Translations under genes and position numbers: made by a program | The notes under the pieces: generated by a model | Database searches by the model: none | Told to the model about the DNA's origin: nothing | What the model saw: the letters and a program-made list of their open reading frames with translations, nothing else | Assembly (NCBI GenBank): GCA_035260545.1 | Contig: DATFUZ010000008.1 | Span: 1-40,837 of the forward strand | Length of the DNA: 40,837 bases | Reading direction: 5' to 3' | From: DATDDB01 sp035260545 | GTDB taxonomy: Bacteria > Pseudomonadota > Gammaproteobacteria > Burkholderiales > Gallionellaceae | Shown: in pieces, positions 22,012 to 32,587 of the stretch | Layout of the letters: every line of letters starts with the position of its first letter | How positions within the stretch are numbered: the stretch's first letter is position 1

Positions 22012-22566
22012 ATGAGCGCACAGGCAACACGCAAGGCGCCGGCCGGCGTCAAGGTCGTCGCATGGCTGTATATCGTGTCGGGCGCGCTCTCGCTTATGAT
22101 GGTGGCGGCCGGCGTGCTGTTCGATTCCGCGCTGTCGCAACTGCCCGCGATGGACGCCGACATTTCGCCCGAGCTGGCGCAGATGGCCGCCTCGCGTGCC
22201 CGCTTCGGCGCCCCCGACGTGTACGAACTGGTGTTCGCGGCGCTGGCGCTGTGGTGCGGCATCGCCCTGCTCCGCCTCAAGCCATGGGCGCGAGCCGCCA
22301 CCGAGTGGCTCACTTGGGCGACCCTGGCGAGCACCGTGGCCTTCGGCGTCTACTATGTCCATCTGTGGCGCGCCATCTCCGCGGAACTGGCGCAGAACAT
22401 CGGTGCGGCCGCCAACCTGCCCATGCTGCAGACCGTGGGCACGGTGACCGGCATCGTGCTCACCCTGCTGTTCTGCGCGCCGTGGATTGCGGCGATCCGC
22501 TACCTGCGCGGCAGCGCCGCGCGTGCCGCCCTCGCCCCGCCCCGAGGCCCCGCTGCCGCGCGCTGA
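22012..22566 (+). CDS. Four-helix inner-membrane protein, unknown
   Basis: A 184-residue protein. ATG 22012 is used, with GAAAGGA upstream; the frame extends 63 bases further without a ribosome site. It has hydrophobic segments near 13-37, 71-90, 97-118 and 138-162. Between the first two, a periplasmic loop contains PAMDADISPELAQMAASRAR. The C-terminal tail is alanine/arginine-rich. It resembles small integral membrane proteins with no assigned role. It follows the DUF2007 gene and may be in the same transcript. Confidence 0.55.
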   Translation: MSAQATRKAPAGVKVVAWLYIVSGALSLMMVAAGVLFDSALSQLPAMDADISPELAQMAASRARFGAPDVYELVFAALALWCGIALLRLKPWARAATEWLTWATLASTVAFGVYYVHLWRAISAELAQNIGAAANLPMLQTVGTVTGIVLTLLFCAPWIAAIRYLRGSAARAALAPPRGPAAAR

Positions 22567-22746
22567 GGTTATTCCCGGCCCGCCCTGCCCGCCTCTCGCG
22601 GCCTTGCGCCGCCACGGCCTCCGGCCGCCGCCGTTCATGGGCGAAAACCGACCGTTCATACCGAAATATGCGACGTTCGCCGCATTAACCTGTATATAGT
22701 CGCAAGATAACTAGATATTTTTCAGGTATTCGTAGCAAGGGACGAC

Positions 22747-24009
22747 ATGCAGGATATTTCGTGGGTTTCCGGGCTCAGCGCCAGCTGGCTAGCGGAGCAT
22801 TTGCAGGACGGCGTATATGCGATCGAGAATGAACGCATGGTCTATGCCAACGCAGCGCTGTGCCGGCTGCTCGGCCGCACCGCCGAAGAGATCGTCGGTC
22901 ATCCTTTCATCGACCTGATCGCGCCCCAGGACCAGGCCCTGGTGCTCAACCGTCACCGCGACCGCATTGCCGGCGTGGAGGGACCGGAGCGTTACACCAT
23001 ACACCTGCTTACCGCCGACAATCGCGCGCTGCCGTGCGAACTGCACGTGGGGGCGACGGTGATTGCCAACGGTCGCTACCTCGCAGTGGGCAATGTGCAC
23101 GACGTGACGGAAAAAATGGCGCTGCAGAAAGAGCTGCTGGAGACCACCGAGGAACTGGCGCGCATCTACCAGCAATTGCCGGACATGTACTACCGTGTGG
23201 GCATGGATGGCGTCCTCATCATGGTTTCGCCCGCCTGCATCAACCTGCTAGGCTATACCCAGCAAGAGCTGGTGGACCGGCCACTCGCCGAACTCTATCG
23301 CAATCCGCGCCACCTGCAGCGCGACATGCGCACCATCCTGCGCCGTCGCGGCAGGCCCGCGCAGACCGAAGCGGAGATGATCCACAAAAAAGGCCACTCG
23401 GTGTGGATACAGGCGAACTCATCCTTCCATGAAGCGGAGAACGGCGCACCGGCCTGGATGGACGGGATGGCGCGCGACATCACTGCGCGCAAGCGCATGG
23501 AAGAACAACTGGCCGCGCTCGCGCGCACCGACAGCCTCACCGGCGTCTATTCGCGGCGCCATTTCATCGAGGCTTCGGAGGACCTGATCCGCCTGATGCG
23601 CCGCAACCGCCGGCCGCTGTCGCTGATGATGGCCGACCTCGACCATTTCAAGCGCATCAACGACGCCTACGGCCACCACGCCGGCGACCTGGCGCTGGTT
23701 GCCTTTGCCACAACCTGCCGCGAAATCATCCGCAAATCAGACCTGCTGGGACGCGTGGGCGGGGAGGAATTCGCCATCGCCCTCCCCGAGACTGCCTTGG
23801 CGCAGGCGCTCGAACTCGCGGAACGGCTGCGCGATGCAACCGCCGCCGTCGCAGTTCCCGTACATGGAGAAAATATCGGACTCACGGTTTCCATAGGCGT
23901 CACCGAACTCGCCGACGACGAAACCTCCCTTCACGCCATGATGCGCCGCGCCGACGTCGCCCTCTACCAGGCCAAGGCAGAAGGCCGCAATCGGGTGGCC
24001 TTCGGGTAA
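22747..24009 (+). CDS. PAS-PAS-GGDEF diguanylate cyclase
   Basis: A 420-residue soluble diguanylate cyclase. PAS domain 1 spans about 15-125, PAS domain 2 about 140-250, and GGDEF 255-420. The catalytic loop is GGEEF (338-342), with the upstream residues DLDHFKRINDAYGH for metal and substrate. The inhibitory site RxxD (RKSD, 329-332) is intact, five residues before GGEEF, so product feedback is expected. It makes c-di-GMP from two GTP. The start ATG has AAGGGA upstream. Neither PAS has an obvious cofactor signature. It is convergent with the globin-coupled gene, with a strong hairpin between them. Confidence 0.9.
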   Translation: MQDISWVSGLSASWLAEHLQDGVYAIENERMVYANAALCRLLGRTAEEIVGHPFIDLIAPQDQALVLNRHRDRIAGVEGPERYTIHLLTADNRALPCELHVGATVIANGRYLAVGNVHDVTEKMALQKELLETTEELARIYQQLPDMYYRVGMDGVLIMVSPACINLLGYTQQELVDRPLAELYRNPRHLQRDMRTILRRRGRPAQTEAEMIHKKGHSVWIQANSSFHEAENGAPAWMDGMARDITARKRMEEQLAALARTDSLTGVYSRRHFIEASEDLIRLMRRNRRPLSLMMADLDHFKRINDAYGHHAGDLALVAFATTCREIIRKSDLLGRVGGEEFAIALPETALAQALELAERLRDATAAVAVPVHGENIGLTVSIGVTELADDETSLHAMMRRADVALYQAKAEGRNRVAFG

Positions 24010-24090
24010 GGGTTCGTTTTTGGTGGACCTGGCTTACTGAACGGGCCACTGGTTCTCATCGCTTAGCGCGGGGGGCGGCCCCGCATGCCG

Positions 24091-24122
24091 GTTACTTTTC
24101 TTGGCAAGGCAAGAAAAGTAAC
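24091..24122. terminator. Bidirectional hairpin between convergent GGDEF genes
   Basis: GTTACTTTTCTTG and CAAGAAAAGTAAC form a perfect 13-bp stem with a six-base loop. The runs of T on both strands allow it to act in both directions between the cyclase (+) and the globin-coupled sensor (-). Sequences of this form are also dispersed repeats in some proteobacteria. Confidence 0.6.
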
Positions 24123-24200
24123 TTGCCGCCGGGCAACCCCCGGCGACCAGCTATGAGCACCGCCGAACCGCTCACCAGAGTCAACAGAACCCACCACCCC

Positions 24201-26225
24201 CTACCCTGGCATCTCCGGATTCCGGCAGTATTTCCCGAACGGCATGGAAAACTCGCACTGCCGGCTTTCCTCCTGGCACAGGATGATGCCGTTGCCCAGG
24301 TTCTTGACGTTACAGCCGTTGATGACGACGATGGGTTCGGCGGCGTTTCCTTTCGAGTACCGGCGGCTGCGCCGCTGCCACCGGCCGGGCAGGGCGTCAA
24401 AGGTGACTTCCTGCAGGATGCGGGTCATCCTGTCCGCGGGCAGCGGCTCGGAGAACATGTAGCCCTGGGCCGCATCGCAGTCCAGCGAGGCGATGAACGA
24501 AAGCTGCGCGTCGTCTTCGACGCCTTCCGCGACGACTTTGAGATCCAGGCTGTGCGCGAGCGCGACGATGGCGCGCACGATGGATGCGTCGTCGGGATCG
24601 CTGGTGATGTCGCGGATGAAGGAGCGGTCTATCTTCAAGGCATGGATGGGCAGTTGCTTGAGGTAGGCAAGGCTGGAATACCCGGTGCCGAAATCGTCGA
24701 TGGAGATGCGGATGCCCATTTCGGCGAGGGCGGCAAGCTTGCTCGCCGCTTCCTCGGGGCGGGTCATCATGACGCTTTCGGTGATTTCCAGCTCTATCCA
24801 ATGCGGCTCGCAACCCGCAGCGCTCAGCACCCCCGCGACGCAGGCCACGATGTCGGACCGCCACAGCTGGCGCGCGGAGAAGTTCACGGCGATGTGCGGC
24901 GCCCGCGGCGTCATGCGGTGCCAGGCGACCGCCTGCTCGGCAGCGTGCCGCAGCGCCCATTCGCCGATGGAAATGATGAGTCCGGTCTCCTCCGCCAGCG
25001 GGATGAATTCGTCCGGCGCGATCACGGTATTGCCCGCTTTCCAGCGCAACAGCGCCTCCACCCCGGCGAGCCGTCCGGTCGCGACGTCAATCTGCGGCTG
25101 GTAGTGGAGCAGGAATTCCCCGCGCTCCACTGCCTTGCGCAGGCGCGACTCCATGCCCAGCCGCACCGCCGCCATCTGGTTCATTTCGCGCTGGTAGAAA
25201 CGGAAGGTATTGCCTTCCAGCTTGGCGCGGTACATGGCGGTGTCGGCGTTCTTCAGCAGTTCTTCCTGGGTTTCGCCGTCCATGGGATAGACGGCGATGC
25301 CGATGCTGCCGGACACGAACAGTTCGTGCCGGTCGACGTGTATCGGCGGCTCGACGCCCGCCAGCAGCTTTTCGGCGATGAGCGCGATGCTGTCGTCGTG
25401 CCGGATGCCGGAGAGCACGACGGCGAATTCGTCGCCGCCCAGCCGCGCCACGGTGTCGCCCTCGCGCACGGCCGCCGCCAGCCGCGCGGCCACGGCTGCG
25501 ATCACCTTGTCCCCGACCGGATGGCCCAGCGAATCGTTGATGTACTTGAAGCGGTCGAGGTCGATGAACAGGATGGCGGCGTGGCCGCCGTCGCGGTGCG
25601 CCTGGTGGATGGCCTGCTCGATGCGGTCCGCCAGCAGATTGCGGTTGGGCAGGCCAGTGAGCGCATCGTGGTTGGCCAGATGCAGCAACTCGCGCCGGTC
25701 GCCCTGGAAATAGGTGTCCAGTGCCAGCTCCATGTCGAAGAACACCACCTTGAGCAGGGCATCGAAGGTGTCAACGAAGCGCTTGTCCGCGACCCCGTGC
25801 AGCTCGCACACAGCGCTGAGCAGGAAGGAAAGGTATTTGCGGTAGGCGCCGGTGTACCACTTCGGCCCCAGGCCCACACGCTGATGCATGTAGCCCACGC
25901 GCAGGCGATCGCCCACGTAGGACGCGTCGTAATTGCCTTCGGTCAGGCGGTGGAAGTATTGCGCGAGTATGACCTTGAGGCGCTCGACCGTGGCATCGTC
26001 GCGCAGGAACTTGCGCAGTTCGGGAAACGCGCGCAGGTGAAAGTAGAACAGGTCGGCGAACACGTCGTCCATGCCGAGCGCAAGGACGTGGTCGTGAATC
26101 TCCCGCAACAAGGCGACATCGGACTCGCCAAACTCCAGAAAAGCCTTGCGCTCCGCGATGTCCTCCGCGCTCAGGCTGGTTGCCACGCCTGGCGGGTCTG
26201 CCGCCGGTTTGGTCGGCCGTATCAT
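24201..26225 (-). CDS. Globin-coupled sensor with GGDEF and EAL domains
   Basis: A 674-residue protein. The N-terminal globin-coupled sensor domain (about 25-175) has DLFYFHLRAFPELRKF and VGYMHQRVGLGPKWYTGAY, with His114 as the likely proximal haem ligand, so it probably senses O2, NO or CO. The GGDEF domain has GGDEF at 263-267 and an RxxD inhibitory site (254-257). The EAL domain has EALLRW (390-395), NFSARQL, ELEITES, DDFGTGYSSL, KIDRSFI and VVAEGVE, all catalytic motifs. Both synthesis and breakdown of c-di-GMP are possible. An unusual ~60-residue tail after the EAL domain carries four cysteines (638, 650, 657, 667). ATG 26225 is chosen; GGGGGAG lies close before it. Confidence 0.9.
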   Translation of the reverse strand: MIRPTKPAADPPGVATSLSAEDIAERKAFLEFGESDVALLREIHDHVLALGMDDVFADLFYFHLRAFPELRKFLRDDATVERLKVILAQYFHRLTEGNYDASYVGDRLRVGYMHQRVGLGPKWYTGAYRKYLSFLLSAVCELHGVADKRFVDTFDALLKVVFFDMELALDTYFQGDRRELLHLANHDALTGLPNRNLLADRIEQAIHQAHRDGGHAAILFIDLDRFKYINDSLGHPVGDKVIAAVAARLAAAVREGDTVARLGGDEFAVVLSGIRHDDSIALIAEKLLAGVEPPIHVDRHELFVSGSIGIAVYPMDGETQEELLKNADTAMYRAKLEGNTFRFYQREMNQMAAVRLGMESRLRKAVERGEFLLHYQPQIDVATGRLAGVEALLRWKAGNTVIAPDEFIPLAEETGLIISIGEWALRHAAEQAVAWHRMTPRAPHIAVNFSARQLWRSDIVACVAGVLSAAGCEPHWIELEITESVMMTRPEEAASKLAALAEMGIRISIDDFGTGYSSLAYLKQLPIHALKIDRSFIRDITSDPDDASIVRAIVALAHSLDLKVVAEGVEDDAQLSFIASLDCDAAQGYMFSEPLPADRMTRILQEVTFDALPGRWQRRSRRYSKGNAAEPIVVINGCNVKNLGNGIILCQEESRQCEFSMPFGKYCRNPEMPG

Positions 26226-26272
26226 TACTCCCCCCCTCAACCGGCCATTCCGCCGGCACTCTCTGCGGCCAT

Positions 26273-26308
26273 GCGCGTCTGGTTCGGTCGATGCCGAACC
26301 AGACGCGC
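26273..26308. promoter_or_regulatory. 15-bp inverted repeat in the globin-sensor leader
   Basis: GCGCGTCTGGTTCGG and CCGAACCAGACGCGC flank the loop TCGATG, a perfect 15-bp stem, 48 bases upstream of the globin-sensor ATG. It may be an operator, an attenuator-like RNA hairpin, or a terminator. The rest of the gap 26226-26583 contains a TAGAAT -10-like box at 26529-26534 for the divergent gene and no coding sequence. Confidence 0.45.
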
Positions 26309-26583
26309 TGGCCCTCTGTTCTTTTTCCAGGCCGGAAACCCTGAACGGCATGGCAGACCGGCTGGACGCCAGGCCCCCCACCCACGCCGGATTCCGGTTA
26401 AGGCTTCCAGAAAATCATCAGCATGCATACTGCCAACCTGGACGACGGACAAAATACACCCAGGATAAGCAGGACGCAAGCCCCTAATGCCCAGCTTTGG
26501 TGCGGCGGCGCGCGGCCGGACATTGCGGTAGAATCGGTTGGCAAAGTGCGTTCGCACGTCCACGCTCAAACAGGAGGCGCTTC

Positions 26584-27714
26584 ATGACTCATAACATTGC
26601 CATCGCCGGCGCCGGTTTCGCCGCCCTGACGGCAGCGCGCCGCCTGCGTGCGCTGGACGCCTCGGCGCGCATCACCCTGGTCGCGCCGCGCCGGGAATTC
26701 GTGTTCCTGCCCAGCCTGATCTGGGTGCCTTCGGGCAAGCGCACCGCGGCGGATCTCGTCGTGCCGCTCGACAAATTCCTGTCCCGGCATGGCATCGACT
26801 TTGTGGAAGGCGAAGCCACCGGGCTGGAAGACGGCGGCCGCTCGCTGCTCACCAGCGCAAGGCCCGTGCCCAACGACGGGCTGATCATCGCCAGCGGCGG
26901 GCGCTTCCTCAAGAAGCTGCCGGGCATAGAACATGCAATCATTCCCTGCTCCGGCGTTGCCGCGGCCGAGACCTTGCGCGAGCGTCTGAGCGCGCTCAAG
27001 GAGGGGACGGTCGCACTCGGCTTCGCCGGCAACCCCAACGAGCCCCCGGCAATGCGCGGCGGGCCGATATTCGAGTTTCTGCTCGGCATCGACACGCTGC
27101 TGCGGCAGCAAGGGCGGCGCGACCGCATCCGGCTCGCGTTCTTCAACCCGATGCCCAAGCCGGGGAATCGACTTGGCGAATCGGCTGTGCAGCGCCTGAT
27201 GGCGGAAATGAAGAAACGCAATATCGAGACCCACCTTGGACACAAGCTGGCCGGCTTTGAGCCTGGCAAGGTAAAAACCGAGGGCGAAGAATTTGCCGCC
27301 GACATCATCGTCTTCATGCCGGGCATGACCGGCAACGCCTGGTTCGACGCCACCTCGCTCCCGCGCTCGCCCGGCGGCTTCGTGCAGGCGGATGAACGGT
27401 GCCGCGTCGCGGGTTTCGAACGCGTCTACGTCGCGGGCGATGCCGGCAGCTATCCCGGCCCGGACTGGATGCCCAAGCAGGCGCACATGGCCGATCTGCA
27501 GGCGGAGACCGCGGCGGCCAATCTCGTCGCCGAGCTGTCCGGCAGGACGCCGGAAAAGAAATTTGCCGTCGAACTGATGTGTATCATCGACAGCCTGGAT
27601 GCCGGCATTTTCGTGCGCCGCACCGAAAAGGGCGCGACAACGCTGCCTGCGTTTGGCCTGATGCACAACGCCAAGGCCGCATTCGAGCGCTGGTATTTGC
27701 GCCGCTATCGCTGA
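26584..27714 (+). CDS. SQR-like FAD-dependent oxidoreductase
   Basis: A 376-residue flavoprotein starting MTHNIAIAGAGFAALTAARR, the N-terminal FAD-binding G-x-G-x-x-x fold, with a consensus AGGAGG ribosome site. REFVFLPSLIWVPSGKR, FMPGMTGNAWFDA, VYVAGDAGSYPGPDWMPKQA and the C-terminal ELMCIIDSLDAGIFVRR are typical of sulfide:quinone oxidoreductases and related type II NADH dehydrogenase-like enzymes. Cys122 and Cys333 are positioned like the redox cysteine pair of SQR. It would oxidise sulfide and reduce quinone at the inner membrane. No C-terminal amphipathic helix is evident beyond AFERWYLRRYR, so substrate choice is uncertain. Confidence 0.75.
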   Translation: MTHNIAIAGAGFAALTAARRLRALDASARITLVAPRREFVFLPSLIWVPSGKRTAADLVVPLDKFLSRHGIDFVEGEATGLEDGGRSLLTSARPVPNDGLIIASGGRFLKKLPGIEHAIIPCSGVAAAETLRERLSALKEGTVALGFAGNPNEPPAMRGGPIFEFLLGIDTLLRQQGRRDRIRLAFFNPMPKPGNRLGESAVQRLMAEMKKRNIETHLGHKLAGFEPGKVKTEGEEFAADIIVFMPGMTGNAWFDATSLPRSPGGFVQADERCRVAGFERVYVAGDAGSYPGPDWMPKQAHMADLQAETAAANLVAELSGRTPEKKFAVELMCIIDSLDAGIFVRRTEKGATTLPAFGLMHNAKAAFERWYLRRYR

Positions 27715-27780
27715 TCGGGCCGCGTGGATTTCGCCTCACGTGCCGGGCGGCCGGCGTCTTCGAGCACAAAAGGGGGAGTG

Positions 27781-28776
27781 ATGAAGCGTTCGCTGTTTGC
27801 GGTCCTGTTCGCGCTGCTTGCGCCGGTGGCCGCGCATGCGGCCGAGTATAAGAGTTCCTTCGGTTTCAAGCTCGCCCTGTCGGATGACTGGCTGGTGGTG
27901 TCGCCCGAAAATGTTTCGCGGCAGTATGCGAACCGGACGCTGGCGAGTCTCAACATGACGAAGGTGGACTCGGCGACAGCCAGGGACATCCTGGCCCGGG
28001 TCAAGACCGGGAAGGTCGAGTTCTATTTCGAGAAAAAATATTCGGTCAAGGGTTTCACCAACAACATCAGCACCCAGGTCATGGCCGGTGGAGACATCCC
28101 CACGCCCGACAACGTGAAAGCGTTTTGCCCGACGCTTCCCGCGCAGTTGGCCAAGGTGCAGGGCGCGCCGGTGCAGGTGAAAGTCTGCCGCTTTGCGCAA
28201 TCCAGCGGCATTCCGTACGTCGTCGTCGAATACAGCGTGCCGAGCCGTGGCATCACCATTGTCCAGCACCAGATCCCTTTTCTCCCCAATTCCGACTTTC
28301 AGGTCATCGGCGGTGCAAACGATGCGGGGCTTGACACCGTGAGAGCGGCCACCGATGACATTACCGCTGCCGCCACCCAATATGTCGCCGCCATGTGGAA
28401 CGCCAGGGTGCCCGATGCACGCGAGCAGACTGCGCTGGCGCAGGACGCCATGCACCACTTCGCGCTCGCGGTGAACGCCCGCGACTTCACCGGCTTTCAT
28501 GACTACATTGCTAAGGCATGGCGGCGGGACATTACCGTCGCGCAACTCGACAATGCCTACAGGGGGTTCATGGATAGCAGGATCAACCTGCTGCCGCTGG
28601 ATCACATCGCGCCCAGGGTCGAGCAGGAGCCGCAGCAGAGAAAGAACGGCACCTTCTTCATCAAGGGCTATTACCCCATAAAATCCGCGATGGTCACTTT
28701 CAAATTCGGCTACATGTACGAGCCGCCGAACTGGAAACTGGTGCTGGCCAACATCCACGTCAAATCCGCTCCTTGA
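27781..28776 (+). CDS. Secreted protein of unknown function
   Basis: A 331-residue periplasmic protein with a signal peptide (about 20 residues, ending AHA) and GGGGGAG before the ATG. Two cysteines (FCPTL and KVCRF) may form a disulfide. The first half is beta-rich; the second half has a helical segment (AQDAMHHFALAVNARDFTGF) and ends with a beta pattern, FFIKGYYPIKSAMVTFKFGY. That suggests two domains; the second looks like a small nuclear-transport-factor-2-type fold (inferred from the DAMHHFALAVNARDFTGFHDYI pattern). The partner is unknown. It lies 66 bases after the flavoprotein. Confidence 0.6.
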   Translation: MKRSLFAVLFALLAPVAAHAAEYKSSFGFKLALSDDWLVVSPENVSRQYANRTLASLNMTKVDSATARDILARVKTGKVEFYFEKKYSVKGFTNNISTQVMAGGDIPTPDNVKAFCPTLPAQLAKVQGAPVQVKVCRFAQSSGIPYVVVEYSVPSRGITIVQHQIPFLPNSDFQVIGGANDAGLDTVRAATDDITAAATQYVAAMWNARVPDAREQTALAQDAMHHFALAVNARDFTGFHDYIAKAWRRDITVAQLDNAYRGFMDSRINLLPLDHIAPRVEQEPQQRKNGTFFIKGYYPIKSAMVTFKFGYMYEPPNWKLVLANIHVKSAP

Positions 28777-28979
28777 GCGGGGCAGCGGGGAAAGGGGCCG
28801 GACTCACATCTTTCCGTAGTCATCACAAAGCCATTTCGCCTTGGCCATAGGCAGAAATACACGTCGAGCGCTTTTGATTTTTCCAGAGAAGTCGGGCCCC
28901 ACTTCCCGCCAGCCACGATTCAGCGCGGCGAGCGGATCGGAAGCCAGCGCCGCACCACCGCCGCGCGGCGCGGTGGGGT

Positions 28980-28985
28980 TACAAT
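28980..28985 (+). promoter_or_regulatory. -10-like TACAAT upstream of glpK
   Basis: GGTTACAATAAACC lies 35 bases upstream of the glpK ATG in an otherwise very GC-rich gap. TACAAT fits a -10 element; no clear -35 box. The remainder of the gap 28777-29019 shows no gene that I can support. Confidence 0.35.
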
Positions 28986-29019
28986 AAACCCTGCCCGCGA
29001 ACCCCACAGGAGCAGCCCC

Positions 29020-30510
<1,491 letters not shown>

Positions 30511-30531
30511 CCGCAGCGGGGGGCGCGCGCC

Positions 30532-31002
30532 ATGCACAAGCTCAACCGCATCAGCTACGGCGGCACCGCCGCCATCGTCACCAGCATGGCGCTGATCATG
30601 GGCCTGGACGCAGTGCATGCCACCGAAAAGACCATCGTCAGCGCGCTGCTGATCGCCGCCCTCGCCGACAACATAACCGACTCGCTCAGCGTGCACATCT
30701 ACCAGGAATCGGAACATCTCTCGCAGCGCGAGGCCTTCATCGGCACCCTGAGCAATTTCGCCACCCGGTTTGCGCTGTGCCTGAGCTTCGTTGCCCTCGT
30801 GGTGCTGCTGCCCGCGGCGCCCGCGCTGGGTGCGGCGCTCGGCTGGGGCGCGCTGCTGCTGTCGGCGCTCTCCTGGGCGCTGGCGCGGGAACGCCGGGCC
30901 AACGCCCTTTCCGAGGTCGCCAAGCATCTTGTCGTCGCCGCCGTGGTGATCTTCGTCAGCCGCCTCATCGGCGGCTGGATCAACACCCAGATCGGCGGGT
31001 GA
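30532..31002 (+). CDS. VIT/CCC1-like membrane protein
   Basis: A 156-residue protein with about five hydrophobic segments. The beginning, ISYGGTAAIVTSMALIMGLD, and ALLIAALADNITDSLSVHIYQESEH resemble the VIT1/CCC1 family (iron/manganese transporters), in which an N-terminal helix with a G-G-x-x-A motif is followed by A-D-x-x-x-D-x-x-S and charged residues. It is smaller than typical family members (~230 residues), so a metal-transport role is inferred from the motif. It is probably co-transcribed with glpK; the functional link is unclear. It is convergent with the DUF3565 gene. Confidence 0.6.
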   Translation: MHKLNRISYGGTAAIVTSMALIMGLDAVHATEKTIVSALLIAALADNITDSLSVHIYQESEHLSQREAFIGTLSNFATRFALCLSFVALVVLLPAAPALGAALGWGALLLSALSWALARERRANALSEVAKHLVVAAVVIFVSRLIGGWINTQIGG

Positions 31003-31146
31003 CGGCGCGCGCGGAAGCTTTCCGCCGCGCCGCCCCGATGCCGGGCTTGCCGAGCCCGCGCGACGTGCTGAGGGCTCCCGCTTCCCGGATGGCTGCCGAT
31101 TGCCGCGATTTCGCGGCGCCGGCGGGCGAAAATCCTTCAGGCCGTG

Positions 31147-31353
31147 CTACACCACATCCGGCGGCGCGCCGGCATCGCATTTCCTGCAGTTGAGCCGCTG
31201 GCCCAGCATGCGCGACCTGCCTGCCTCGGTGGTGACCCAGCGCCGCGTGACCCAGGGCGGGTTGTGGCGCACGTGCTGGAAGTGGCCGCAGGCCAGTTCC
31301 GCGACCCAATGCCGTTCGTCGTCCTGATGGTATCCGATGATCGCTTGCTGCAT
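31147..31353 (-). CDS. DUF3565 family protein
   Basis: A 68-residue protein (MQQAIIGYHQDDERHWVAEL). The pattern GYHQDDE, HWVAELACGHFQHVRHNPPW, then GQRLNCRKC matches DUF3565. Cys22 with His24 and Cys56-x-x-Cys59 could bind zinc. It is the last gene of a minus-strand operon, 22 bases after the REC-EAL stop. Function is unknown; the family is widespread in proteobacteria. Confidence 0.85.
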   Translation of the reverse strand: MQQAIIGYHQDDERHWVAELACGHFQHVRHNPPWVTRRWVTTEAGRSRMLGQRLNCRKCDAGAPPDVV

Positions 31354-31375
31354 GGTTCTGCATCCACGGCCGCGC

Positions 31376-32587
31376 CTAGCGCGCCGAATGCGCGGCGCAG
31401 AACGCGAGGAAGGCGTCGAAATCCATGGGCGCGGCGATGAAGTAGCCCTGCGCCGCGTCGCAGCCGACCCGCTTGACGGCATCCCAATCCTGCAGGGTCT
31501 CCACGCCTTCCGCCACGCTCTTGACCCGCAGCCGGTGCGCCATTTCGACGCTGGATTCGACCGCGATGCGCAGCGATTCGCTCTCCGACACATCGCGCAC
31601 GAAGGACTGGTCGATCTTCAACTCGCTGAAGGCGACGCGGGTGAGCTGCTGCAAGGTGGCATAGCCAGTGCCGTAGTCGTCGATGGAGAGCGGAAAGCCG
31701 TTCATGCACAGGCGCGCGAGGTTTTCCAGGGCTTGCGCCACGTCGGTCATGGCCGCTGTCTCGGTGATCTCCAGCATCAGGTGGCGCGGTTCTATTCCTT
31801 CGCGCCGCACCAATTGCAGGACGCGGTCGGCGAGCGCGGGGTCGTCGAGCGAGACCAGGGAGAGATTCACCGATACCGAGATCGGATGTCCCGCCTCGTG
31901 CAGGGTGCGGCAGGCCCCGGCCGCCCTTTCGAGCATCAGGAAGGTCAGCTCGTCTATCCTCCGGGCTTGCTCGAGCACGGGCACGAAGGCATAGGGACCG
32001 ACCACGCCGAGTTCGGGATGATGCCAGCGCGCGAGCGCCTCGGCCCCCACGAGGCGGCCGGTCTTCAGGTCCACCTGGGGCTGAAACCAGGGCGCGAATT
32101 GCCCGCTCCGCACGCCCCGCAGCACCTCGTCCGGGGCAAAGTTGTGGTTCGGCAGCGGCTCCGCACGCACGCGCGGAAAATGGTCGTATTTATCCAGCAG
32201 CTCCTTGAGCTGGCCGCGCAGGATGGGCTTTTCCATCGCGCCGAGCAGGCGGATGCCGTAGATCTTGGTCATCCTCACCACCGAATACAGGAGCTTGGCG
32301 TCGAGGGCGCTGACGATGACAACGGCAACGTTGTGGTCTTCCTGCGCCAGGCGGCGCAGGAATTCGAGGCCGTCCATCTCCGGCATGTTCAGGTCGCACA
32401 GCGCGACGTGGACGGGGGCGGCTCCGCCCGCGCGGATCGTGTCCAGCGCCGGCCTGCCGTTGGCTACTCCGCTGGCGGAGGCCACGCCTATGGATCGCAG
32501 CATGTTCACGGTCATGCCGCGCTGGAAGTCGTCGTCCTCGACGACCAGTACGTTCATTTCGCTTGGTTTCATGGGTTTCGATGTCAC
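31376..32587 (-). CDS. Response regulator with c-di-GMP phosphodiesterase (REC-EAL)
   Basis: A 403-residue protein. The receiver domain (about 12-135) has VVEDDD, CDLNMPEMDG (phospho-acceptor Asp65) and EKP (Lys120). The EAL domain follows (about 150-400) with GAEALARW (183-185), EITETAAM, DDYGTGYATL, KIDQSFV and SVAEGVE, so hydrolysis of c-di-GMP to pGpG is expected. The layout matches the RocR/PvrR-type regulators. The GTG start at 32587 overlaps the stop of the kinase gene upstream (GTGA), indicating translational coupling; ATGs at 32572 and 32557 are alternatives. The partner kinase upstream is likely its phosphate donor. Confidence 0.9.
   Translation of the reverse strand: MTSKPMKPSEMNVLVVEDDDFQRGMTVNMLRSIGVASASGVANGRPALDTIRAGGAAPVHVALCDLNMPEMDGLEFLRRLAQEDHNVAVVIVSALDAKLLYSVVRMTKIYGIRLLGAMEKPILRGQLKELLDKYDHFPRVRAEPLPNHNFAPDEVLRGVRSGQFAPWFQPQVDLKTGRLVGAEALARWHHPELGVVGPYAFVPVLEQARRIDELTFLMLERAAGACRTLHEAGHPISVSVNLSLVSLDDPALADRVLQLVRREGIEPRHLMLEITETAAMTDVAQALENLARLCMNGFPLSIDDYGTGYATLQQLTRVAFSELKIDQSFVRDVSESESLRIAVESSVEMAHRLRVKSVAEGVETLQDWDAVKRVGCDAAQGYFIAAPMDFDAFLAFCAAHSAR

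Noticed and set aside
28804..28960. Small minus-strand frame ending MAKAKWLCDDYGKM
   Set aside because: The frame has no ribosome site at its internal ATG and no family resemblance; it could be the tail of a lost gene but cannot be supported.
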